Source of the DNA: Pseudobutyrivibrio xylanivorans DSM 14809 | Lineage (GTDB): Bacteria; Bacillota; Clostridia; Lachnospirales; Lachnospiraceae | Direction: 5' to 3' | DNA: 64,000 nt | NCBI RefSeq assembly: GCF_900141825.1 | Contig: NZ_FQYQ01000004.1 | Span: forward strand, 1-64,000 | Part shown: piece after piece, positions 26,867 to 34,700 of the stretch | Layout: each line of letters begins with the position of its first letter | Numbering within the stretch: position 1 is the first letter of the stretch | The notes under the pieces: model-generated | Seen by the model: the letters and a program-made list of their open reading frames with translations, nothing else | Database searches by the model: none | What the model was told of the DNA's origin: nothing | Program-made: the position numbers and the translations under genes

Positions 26867-28288
26867 ATGATTATTGGAAGAGAAAAAGAAATAAATGTTT
26901 TCCATAAGGCTATGAGTGATGATAAACCGCATTTTATTGCTGTATATGGTCGAAGAAGAATAGGAAAAACCTTTTTGATAAGAGAAGCTTTCAATTACAG
27001 ATTTACATTTCAGCATGCGGGATTATCTAAGGGAACCTTAGGTGATCAAATTTTTGCGTTTCAAGCATCAATAAAAGATGCAGGTGGCAAACCTAATGAA
27101 AAATGCAAAAATTGGCTTGAGGCTTTTGAGGATTTAAAAGATTTAATAAGAGCTTCTCAAGAGAAGAAAAAGATTATTTTTATAGATGAGCTTTCTTGGA
27201 TGGATACGCAGAATAGTGATTTGCTTGTTGCGTTGGAGCATTTTTGGAATGGTTGGGCTTCAGCGAGAAATGACATAATCCTAATAGTGTGTGCGTCAGC
27301 GACCTCTTGGATGCTTTCAAACATAATACATAACAAAGGTGGGCTGTATCATCGATTAACTGAAGAAATCTCATTACCTTCGTTTTCTCTTTCTGAATGT
27401 GAGCTGTTTATAAAAGAAAAAGGCCTTGCACTTACAAGAAATCAAATTCTCCAATATTATATGATTTTTGGGGGAGTGCCATTTTATTGGACTTTCTTGG
27501 AGAAAGGATTGAGTTTATCGCAAAATATTGACAATATCTTATTCGCAGAAAACGCTCCTTTAAGAGATGAGTTCGAATATCTATATGCATCAATTTTTAG
27601 ACACCCTGAGATGTATATTAAGATAGTAGAAGCTCTCGGTAAAAAGAAGGTTGGTATGACACGCGAAGAGATTATAAAGGCAGCCAAGTTAAGGAATTCT
27701 GGGGAGTTAACAAAGAAGCTTGAAGAATTAGAGAGTTGTGGGTTTATAAGAAAATACTATGCATTTGGTATGAAAAAGAAAAATGCTGTGTATCAGCTTA
27801 TAGATAATTTTACGCTTTTCTATTACCAATTTATGGAGTTAGAGCCAACAGATGAACATTTTTGGTCACATCAAATAAATACACCTTCTATAAATACCTG
27901 GCTTGGCTTGGCATTTGAGAGAGTATGTTTGGAGCATATAAATCAAATTAAGCAAAAATTAGGAATAAGTGGTGTAAAAACAGATATTAATTCTTGGTAC
28001 ACAAAGGAAGATAAGGAACTAGGAATTAACGGATCACAAATTGATTTACTTATTGTCCGAAATGATCAAGTAATAAATCTTTGTGAGATGAAATATTCTA
28101 ATACTGAATATACGATTATTGAAAAGGATGATAAGAGTATTAAAAATAAGATATCTGATTTGGTAATTGGTACAAAAACCAAGTTCGCAATTTATCCTAC
28201 TATTATTACTACATATGGTTTAGTAAACAATAGTTATGCAGGAGAGATACAATCCGTGGTAACTATGGATGATATGTTTGCTAATTAA
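26867..28288 (+). CDS. Arch_ATPase/DUF234 protein: AAA-type ATPase with PD-(D/E)XK nuclease-like domain
   Basis: This 473-residue protein has P-loop GRRRIGKT at 28-35, Walker B IIFIDELSW with Asp107-Glu108, a winged-helix region near 255-325 and a C-terminal nuclease-like fold with Asp393, Glu407 and Lys409 (LCEMK). All catalytic positions are present, unlike its distant paralogue at 1785. The family is common in archaea and Clostridia, and its function is poorly known. The gene stands alone between 18-nt inverted repeats on both sides, inside an otherwise surface-protein region, as if inserted there as a unit. The ATG at 26867 is chosen over a GTG at 26852 because the protein then starts at the family-typical MIIGREKE and GGAG is properly spaced. 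That ribosome site lies inside a repeat arm. Confidence 0.85.
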   Translation: MIIGREKEINVFHKAMSDDKPHFIAVYGRRRIGKTFLIREAFNYRFTFQHAGLSKGTLGDQIFAFQASIKDAGGKPNEKCKNWLEAFEDLKDLIRASQEKKKIIFIDELSWMDTQNSDLLVALEHFWNGWASARNDIILIVCASATSWMLSNIIHNKGGLYHRLTEEISLPSFSLSECELFIKEKGLALTRNQILQYYMIFGGVPFYWTFLEKGLSLSQNIDNILFAENAPLRDEFEYLYASIFRHPEMYIKIVEALGKKKVGMTREEIIKAAKLRNSGELTKKLEELESCGFIRKYYAFGMKKKNAVYQLIDNFTLFYYQFMELEPTDEHFWSHQINTPSINTWLGLAFERVCLEHINQIKQKLGISGVKTDINSWYTKEDKELGINGSQIDLLIVRNDQVINLCEMKYSNTEYTIIEKDDKSIKNKISDLVIGTKTKFAIYPTIITTYGLVNNSYAGEIQSVVTMDDMFAN

Positions 28289-28293
28289 TAGCT

Positions 28294-28341
28294 TTCAACT
28301 CCGCTTAATCTATTAAAATAACAAGGATTAAGCGGAGTTGA
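28294..28341. repeat. Inverted repeat downstream of the ATPase/nuclease gene
   Basis: TTCAACTCCGCTTAATCT at 28294-28311 and its inverse at 28324-28341 form a hairpin 5 nt after the stop codon. It is the same unit as upstream, with compensating C:G changes in both arms (CTCCGC with GCGGAG). There is no T-run, so a terminator role is doubtful. Confidence 0.85.
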
Positions 28342-28439
28342 GTTGTATTATATGGTAAAAACGAAAAATATGTGGAATAAATGCATTTATAAGTAATAAC
28401 TGCTAAAATAGAAAAAAAATATATGGGGCGTATTAATGT

Positions 28440-29618
28440 ATGGCGGAGAACAAAAGGTTCATCATAGGTGGCTTCGAGTTTGAGACCTACTATGAGTACA
28501 GAGCAGCACAGGAAGATGTAAAGAAAATAGAGTGCATCAATGCGGAGCTTGATATCCAAGATCCTGAGGTTGCTTTGCGCCTTTATAACGACATTCGTGA
28601 TGGTATTATTACGTTCAATAGCCCTATAGGAAAGCAGTATGTAGACCACGTAGCAGATATCGTTGCAAATAAGTCTGCAGGTATGCTTGATGACAGGGAA
28701 ATCATAGAGGAAGCAGCAGGAAAGGCTAAGAGTTCTAGGCTCTTTGGCCTTATTTTTGTGGGTATTGCAGCAGTATTGATAGTTATCTTTGCTGGAATTG
28801 AAATTAAGGAGATAGCTGAGACCAGAAAAATCGCTAAGTTACAGGAAAGTGTCCAAAAAGCATCGAACACTAATAATTCACAAAATAACGTTAAAATTGA
28901 TAATGAAATTGACGATATAGGTACTGTAGAGGATTCAAATGCGGGTCAGAGTGAGGAAAATAACTCACCTGCCAAAGTCATTGAGGATGATTTGATCAAC
29001 AGTCCTTGGGATACTCATTATACCGAGGGCGAGCGAGAGATTCTTCCAGAGCTTACAGAACTATATTCGGTAAATCATGATTTGGTAGGAGTTTTAGAGG
29101 TGGTAGATACTGATATCAACTATCCAGTTGTCCAGACACCTAATGACCCAGAATATTATCTTCGCAGGGATTTTTATGGTAATGATAGCACAGGCGGCAC
29201 TTTATTTGTGGACTATCGTTGCGACATATTAAACCCAACCACCAATACAATAATTTACGGACACAATATGCGTAAAGGTACAATGTTTGGTGGCTTAAAG
29301 CGATACCTGAATCATGATTATTATCAGGCGCATAAGAAGATAATATTTAAGACTCTTTATGAAGAGCAGGAATATGAAGTTGTAGGAGTAGGATTATCTG
29401 AAGTCGGTTATGATGATGACGATACCTACAAATACTACGATTTTATTGATGCCATTACAGGCGCTGAGCTTCAGGAGTTTTTAGATAACATCCAAAGTTT
29501 ATCTGCATTTGATGAGACTATCGATATTTCAAGTACTGATAAAATATTGACTCTCAGCACGTGTAATACTTATAAGGAAGACGGTAGAATGTTCATCGTA
29601 GCAAAGAGAGTCAAGTAG
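28440..29618 (+). CDS. Class B-like sortase
   Basis: This 392-residue transpeptidase anchors proteins to the cell wall. An N-terminal cytoplasmic part of about 100 residues, larger than usual, precedes a membrane segment (about 102-122) and the extracellular sortase domain. Catalytic residues are His275 in IIYGHNMR, Cys375 in LSTC and Arg383 near the end. The order of motifs and the C-terminal position of Cys fit class B. The next gene encodes a secreted protein with a C-terminal sorting-like signal, its probable substrate. The ribosome site is weak: GGGG about 12 nt before the ATG. No related iron-uptake genes are present, so this is not an isd-type locus. Confidence 0.9.
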   Translation: MAENKRFIIGGFEFETYYEYRAAQEDVKKIECINAELDIQDPEVALRLYNDIRDGIITFNSPIGKQYVDHVADIVANKSAGMLDDREIIEEAAGKAKSSRLFGLIFVGIAAVLIVIFAGIEIKEIAETRKIAKLQESVQKASNTNNSQNNVKIDNEIDDIGTVEDSNAGQSEENNSPAKVIEDDLINSPWDTHYTEGEREILPELTELYSVNHDLVGVLEVVDTDINYPVVQTPNDPEYYLRRDFYGNDSTGGTLFVDYRCDILNPTTNTIIYGHNMRKGTMFGGLKRYLNHDYYQAHKKIIFKTLYEEQEYEVVGVGLSEVGYDDDDTYKYYDFIDAITGAELQEFLDNIQSLSAFDETIDISSTDKILTLSTCNTYKEDGRMFIVAKRVK

Positions 29619-29661
29619 TTGACACTTAAGTTTTTGCCTTGATATTTTGGGTGGGGATGCT

Positions 29662-31350
29662 ATGGTGAAAAAAGGATTTTTTAAAAAGACAGGATGTATT
29701 CTAATTAGCGTATCTATTATTCTTGCGGGCTTCACGTTCTTTGGAAGCACAACCTCAGATGCTGGATATGATTCAGGTGCATTTACAGATGATACGGGTA
29801 ATGCAAGCATTTCAAATGATGAATATGATGATTATATTGATGATTTCAATCTCGTAACCGCTTCAGGAGATTTAAGAGTAGATGATTTTGGCTTGGATGG
29901 GTATCATGCTTTAAGCACCGTAATAGTCACAGGAAATCTTAGCGTTGGTAAGTATGCATTTACAGGAGATTATTCATTAAGTGGAATAAATTGTGGTTCT
30001 ATGAGTAATGCAACTGGAATGGCTTTTGATGGTTGTAGAAATATTTCGTTCTCAATAGGAGATATTTCCGGTGGTTGTTATACAGATGGCGCTGGTGCGT
30101 TGTACAATGGCACAACTCTAGTGTGTGTCCCTAGAAGTGTTGGTACCAGTTATACTATAAAATCCGGTACAACTAAAATAGATGAAGGGGCATTTAACAA
30201 TTGTCTAGTCTCAGAAATAAATTTTGAAGATAATGCAGGTGCAAATCTAATATCTAGTATTGGAGAACAGACAGGATGGCCAAGTGGAGACTTGGTAGTT
30301 CATGCGTATGGTTCAAATAAAGACGACGCGAAGACAGTTCATGATTATTTTACTGCATTGAATGGTGTGGCAGGAGAAGTAACAATATTATATGAAACAG
30401 GTGGAGGAACAACACCAACTACAGCGCCAACACCTACTAGTGACCCAGGTGTATCACCAACACCTACAGTATCACCTTCAGGAGATCCAGGCGTTACTCC
30501 AACACCAACGGTAACACCTACACCAACAGTAACTCCAACACCTACACCACCACCTTCAAATGGTAAGATGTACACAGTTACTGTAGTGGACGAGTTCTAC
30601 AAGTCTAATATGTCTACCATAACAAAGACTATTACCCGTTCAACAAACAAGTATGTTGACGGATCTTCATATTCATTTAGCCCTGTAAGCTATACTGGTT
30701 ATTCACATTGGGGCGGAAGAAATGAGTCAGGTGTAGTACACGGTGATATAAAAGTTTACTTCTTTTACAAGCCTTCTGATGGTAAATCAGATGTTGCTAC
30801 AACAGGAACAAATGGAACTGTTAATAAGACCGGAGAAGGAATTACAGCGAGTGCAGTAGCACAGCAGACTAATAAGTATTTAATCACCAAGGGCGGTGGA
30901 CAGGTAGTAGCTCAGAGTGGCGGCCCTGTAACAATCGTATGTAACGGTGAATTAAATAAATTGTTATACATTCTTGTGGATGGAAACGTATTAGATAAGG
31001 CCAATTATACAGTGGCATCAGGTTCCACAATCCTGACTCTTACAAAGGAATATATTGCAAGTCTCAATCCTGGAGACCACGTAGTACAGTTCCAGTATGA
31101 TGATGGTTATGCCATGACAGGTCTTAAGATTACAGCTTCTAAGACAACCACAACTGTATCTTATAAAGTTAGCTCAGATGGTTCAATTTCATCTGGTCAC
31201 ACCAAGGATACAACCCCAAAGACAGCGGATGGATTTGATGCCAGATATCTGCTTTGCCTGGCAATCTTCCTTCTTGGAGCGGGTTCGATCCTTATGGGTA
31301 GACAGAGAAAGCTGGAAATGATTTTGGCTGAACAGCGAGATGATTATTAA
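29662..31350 (+). CDS. BspA-like cell-wall-anchored surface protein
   Basis: This 562-residue protein begins with a signal peptide (about 1-32). It has a BspA/LRR_5-like region (about 60-235; GAFNNC motif), a Thr/Pro-rich linker at about 249-300, a MucBP-like beta domain (about 302-370) and a second Ig/X2-like domain (about 410-500). The C terminus carries a sorting signal: TPKTADG at 518-524, a hydrophobic helix and a basic RQRK tail. TPKTA departs from LPXTG but resembles (S/N)PXT motifs of class B sortases; the sortase is encoded just upstream. The ATG at 29662 has GGGG 7 nt before it; a TTG 15 nt upstream is less likely. It is probably an adhesin or host/particle-contact protein. Confidence 0.85.
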   Translation: MVKKGFFKKTGCILISVSIILAGFTFFGSTTSDAGYDSGAFTDDTGNASISNDEYDDYIDDFNLVTASGDLRVDDFGLDGYHALSTVIVTGNLSVGKYAFTGDYSLSGINCGSMSNATGMAFDGCRNISFSIGDISGGCYTDGAGALYNGTTLVCVPRSVGTSYTIKSGTTKIDEGAFNNCLVSEINFEDNAGANLISSIGEQTGWPSGDLVVHAYGSNKDDAKTVHDYFTALNGVAGEVTILYETGGGTTPTTAPTPTSDPGVSPTPTVSPSGDPGVTPTPTVTPTPTVTPTPTPPPSNGKMYTVTVVDEFYKSNMSTITKTITRSTNKYVDGSSYSFSPVSYTGYSHWGGRNESGVVHGDIKVYFFYKPSDGKSDVATTGTNGTVNKTGEGITASAVAQQTNKYLITKGGGQVVAQSGGPVTIVCNGELNKLLYILVDGNVLDKANYTVASGSTILTLTKEYIASLNPGDHVVQFQYDDGYAMTGLKITASKTTTTVSYKVSSDGSISSGHTKDTTPKTADGFDARYLLCLAIFLLGAGSILMGRQRKLEMILAEQRDDY

Positions 31351-31361
31351 GGTGGAGAAAA

Positions 31362-32009
31362 ATGATTATTGAGACTATTATTTACGTGGCACTGTTAATT
31401 GCATTATTTTCAGTATGTGATAATAGCTTATCTAGGAGGTACTATGTCCCTTTAAAGGTGGTATGTAGTGCCTCCTTTTTAGTGATTCTTTGGATTAATC
31501 AATGCTTTTCTAATAAGCTTTGGTTGTTGTTCTGGCCGCTTTTAGCATGTTTTGTTGGAGATCTTTTGCTGGGTCTGTTTAATACATACATGCGAAAGCA
31601 GTTTATGGTTCTTGGAATCATTGCATTTATGTTAGGTCATGTTGGTCTCCTTAATTACATGTGTCGAATCACAGATGATACCAGCTGGCTCGTATATATA
31701 TTGCCGATTGCTGTTTGCCTGTTTATGGTATGGATGAAAAAAGCATGGCATCTGCATATGGGTAGATTATTTGTACCTTGTCTTATTTATTGTTACTTTG
31801 TGACGACCATGACATTCAAGGCAATAGAATGTGGAATGAGTGGAATGGGCGAGATTGCCTGTGCTGGAGTACTTTTTTTACTCAGTGATTTCACAATTCT
31901 CTTTTTGTACTTTTTCCACTTTCCGGACAAAAAAAATAAGAGACTTGTCCACTTCGTAAATCTTGCGACCTACTACATGGCAATTCTCTTATTTATATTT
32001 AGCCTATAG
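31362..32009 (+). CDS. YhhN-family integral membrane protein
   Basis: This 215-residue protein has about seven to eight transmembrane helices. The YhhN/TMEM86-family pattern is visible: a Gly-Asp motif in FVGDLLLG near 64-71 and GIIAFMLGHVG near 85-95. Members include lysoplasmalogenases that cleave the vinyl-ether bond of lysoplasmalogens. That is plausible here because many anaerobic Clostridia make plasmalogen lipids. The gene starts 11 bp after the BspA-like gene with a GGTGGAG site and may be cotranscribed. It is convergent with the minus-strand gene, with 1 bp between their stop codons. Enzyme activity is inferred from family only. Confidence 0.75.
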   Translation: MIIETIIYVALLIALFSVCDNSLSRRYYVPLKVVCSASFLVILWINQCFSNKLWLLFWPLLACFVGDLLLGLFNTYMRKQFMVLGIIAFMLGHVGLLNYMCRITDDTSWLVYILPIAVCLFMVWMKKAWHLHMGRLFVPCLIYCYFVTTMTFKAIECGMSGMGEIACAGVLFLLSDFTILFLYFFHFPDKKNKRLVHFVNLATYYMAILLFIFSL

Positions 32010-32010
32010 G

Positions 32011-34563
32011 CTATTTAATATAGCTTACAAATACATTACCAAATGATGCGAAATAGTCCGTGGCTTCGGTCATGGACATTTTTGCGTTTGCACCCTTGAT
32101 AGGATCAAAGTAAATGATTGAGGTGGAATCATAACCGATTATCAGAACGGCTGTATCTTCACCTGTGTACGCATAAACTGGTGTGCCATTACTTACGTAA
32201 TAAAGAACCTCGGAAAGAGTGGCACCTGTTAAGTCTAAAATGCTGTAATCCTTAAGTGTTTTTGAAAGGATGGAAATAGGTGTCTCACCGTTTTCTAATA
32301 GTGTATGTACCTGTACGTTTTCACCTTCATGCACAAGCATTGCTGAAAGTGCTCTTGCTGAACCGCTGGCTTCAAAATCGCTGGAACCAATAGTGATAGG
32401 ACTAATGGAGGTCTGGTATGCCTTACGGCCACGCTTCCATATATATTTAGGCTCGTTATCGAGGACGATACCCATTTCCTCATCTGCCATGGCGATTGCA
32501 TCGATAAGGTTATCTGTAGCAAGCTTAACCTTGCTGCCGGCATATACAAAGTACTGAGTTGAGCTGGTAGCAGAGGCAACAGAAATACTGTGGTTTTCAT
32601 CAGCAAGAACTAAATCAGTAACCTCGTATTTAATCTTGCCCAGCTTTTCACCCTCCTCAAGTGGAGTCATATTTAAAATGACAACCTGCTGTTTTACATC
32701 ATCTATATCAGTGGTGATAGGAACGGCCTTGTTCTGCTCACCGGCACTGTTTTTGATATTACCCTGGTCAGCCTGAAGGATATTTCCATCAGCATCAAAC
32801 TGGATGCGGTCGAGATATATAGAATATGATTGAATAGAAACATCAGTAATATAATATCCATTCTTGCTATAGGTCTTTCTAGGACGCTCTGTACCGCTTG
32901 TAATATCAGAAATAGTAAGAGAATACATTGGGTAAATTGTGGCTCCTGCACCGTCGGTAGTAATGTCCTTTTCGTAGAGAGTGCCATAGATTAAATCTTC
33001 GTCCATAAATGCCAAAGGTCTAAGTAATTGGCCAGATTCAGCTGTAATATCGAAGTTGTTGCCTGTCTCCAAATCCATTACATGAATCTGCTCGGAGATA
33101 GTGGCTTTATCCATCCATGCAAGATAACGACGAGAGCCAGATGATGCATATTGGCGGTCATCAAGTCCGGTAAGGAGCTCCTTTGTAGTTAAATCATTAA
33201 GATTCATATAAAGAAGAGTTCCGTTTACCATGATATAGAATTCATTGTCCGCTGTCTCATACAAAAGGTCTGAGAAGTTGGCGTTCAATATCTGGAATGA
33301 GCTTGTAGATGGAATAAATATCTGCTCAGTAGAGATATTGTTGATTGCATCGTAATGGTAAAGATTGATACCGCAGAAGCCCTCGTGAGGACCTGCATTC
33401 ATATATCCGTAAACAACGTAATCCATGGTACCAGACTCATCGATATTAAGGATGAGAACCTGGTGCTGATTGTAAGTGGATCTGATATCAGCAGGATTAT
33501 CAACAAAGCTGAAGATTTCCTTTACCTGACGGTCATTCTGATTATATTGATAAAGGCTGCCGTTCTGAACGAAGGAAACAATAGTACCAGTTTCGTTTGA
33601 TAGATACTGAACATCAGCATCTGTTATACCAATATTAACCAGATTATCCTTGATAGAGATGGAATTCTCATCAAGAATCTGATTCATGGTACGGTCGTAG
33701 GAAAGTAGATAGATGCGGTCTGCAGTGTAGCGGATACGATAATCCTCAGAGCAGGTGTAGTATTCGTTCTTTCCATTATTATCTAAGTTAAGTGTGTAGT
33801 CTAAAGTAAGGCTGATATAGTTTGTGCTTATATCAGTGATAGATACATTAGTGTCGCCTGCCTGAGTAGCCTTAAATGTACCATAGGAAACCTGAGAAAG
33901 ATTTGAGTTTATAGTAACGTGACTCAAATCCTGGTTGGCCATGGAAGGCTTAGGCTCGATATATGTGGCCAAATCAGCGGCATCCTCAGAAAGAGCTGTA
34001 TTATGGAAGTACTGGGCAAAATCCAGAATCTCTTCCTCATTACAACCTTCTGGCTGCATAATACGGGTATAGTAATAAATCTTATTAGATTTGCTAGTGA
34101 CGGTAATTACGAGCAGGTATTCTTCATTGGCGTCGATAAGGTTCTCAGCCTGGAAGCTGGCTGTAAGAGTGCCTTTCTTATTTTTATACTTAAGGGCGTT
34201 CTTAGAGATATTTCTCTGAGTATCAAGAGACCGTATCTCATATGAAAGACCATCAACAGGATAATCACCCACGTCTATAGATAAGGAAATATTACGTTCT
34301 GAATCAAGTGGGATAATAGCATCACGCATGTATGCTGGATCCATCTCAGAGACATAACCGTGCAGCTCAGTGGAAGCATCATTAAGATAATTCACTCTCA
34401 CAATAGGAAGAGTAGGAGATGCCTGACTAGAGACTTCAACCACTTCAGATACGTTTGTTATTATTTCAAAAAAGATAAGGGATGCCACAAAAACGACGAA
34501 TAAAATGGCTATTCGCTTAATTATTTTGGTAGGAATCCCCTTTTTGTAGAATTGTAGTTTCAT
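32011..34563 (-). CDS. Membrane-anchored extracellular protein with degenerate C39-like C-terminal domain
   Basis: This 850-residue protein has a basic N terminus and a single membrane anchor (about 18-38). The remainder is probably extracellular. The middle (about 200-640) consists of repeated beta-rich stretches that look propeller-like. The last ~70 residues resemble the peptidase C39-like domain: VYAYTGEDTAVLIIGYD followed by IIYFDPIKG. The position normally held by catalytic His (as in HAVVV) is Thr here, and no catalytic Cys is apparent, so it is probably not a protease. No function is recognised for the whole protein. It is divergent from LTA synthase across 137 bp and has an ATG start. 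A role in cell-envelope sensing or assembly would suit its neighbours but is only a guess. Confidence 0.7.
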   Translation of the reverse strand: MKLQFYKKGIPTKIIKRIAILFVVFVASLIFFEIITNVSEVVEVSSQASPTLPIVRVNYLNDASTELHGYVSEMDPAYMRDAIIPLDSERNISLSIDVGDYPVDGLSYEIRSLDTQRNISKNALKYKNKKGTLTASFQAENLIDANEEYLLVITVTSKSNKIYYYTRIMQPEGCNEEEILDFAQYFHNTALSEDAADLATYIEPKPSMANQDLSHVTINSNLSQVSYGTFKATQAGDTNVSITDISTNYISLTLDYTLNLDNNGKNEYYTCSEDYRIRYTADRIYLLSYDRTMNQILDENSISIKDNLVNIGITDADVQYLSNETGTIVSFVQNGSLYQYNQNDRQVKEIFSFVDNPADIRSTYNQHQVLILNIDESGTMDYVVYGYMNAGPHEGFCGINLYHYDAINNISTEQIFIPSTSSFQILNANFSDLLYETADNEFYIMVNGTLLYMNLNDLTTKELLTGLDDRQYASSGSRRYLAWMDKATISEQIHVMDLETGNNFDITAESGQLLRPLAFMDEDLIYGTLYEKDITTDGAGATIYPMYSLTISDITSGTERPRKTYSKNGYYITDVSIQSYSIYLDRIQFDADGNILQADQGNIKNSAGEQNKAVPITTDIDDVKQQVVILNMTPLEEGEKLGKIKYEVTDLVLADENHSISVASATSSTQYFVYAGSKVKLATDNLIDAIAMADEEMGIVLDNEPKYIWKRGRKAYQTSISPITIGSSDFEASGSARALSAMLVHEGENVQVHTLLENGETPISILSKTLKDYSILDLTGATLSEVLYYVSNGTPVYAYTGEDTAVLIIGYDSTSIIYFDPIKGANAKMSMTEATDYFASFGNVFVSYIK

Positions 34564-34700
34564 TAAGGACTCGCTTTCTTGCTTAATAAAAAATAAAGTG
34601 ATATAATCCGTGAGATTAAAACACGTATTAATAATATCATTCTTTTATAGTACTGTCTTGTTAAATTAAGATAGATGAGGTATTTAATATCGGAGGATTC

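Noticed and set aside
26731-28341. The repeats around the ATPase gene considered as a CRISPR array or an insertion sequence.
   Set aside because: There are no regular spacers, no cas genes and no transposase. The copies are hairpin pairs around one gene.
30345-30575. A minus-strand frame with Gly/Val repeats opposite the BspA-like gene.
   Set aside because: It is the complement of the Thr/Pro linker of the plus-strand protein, so the repeat is a by-product.
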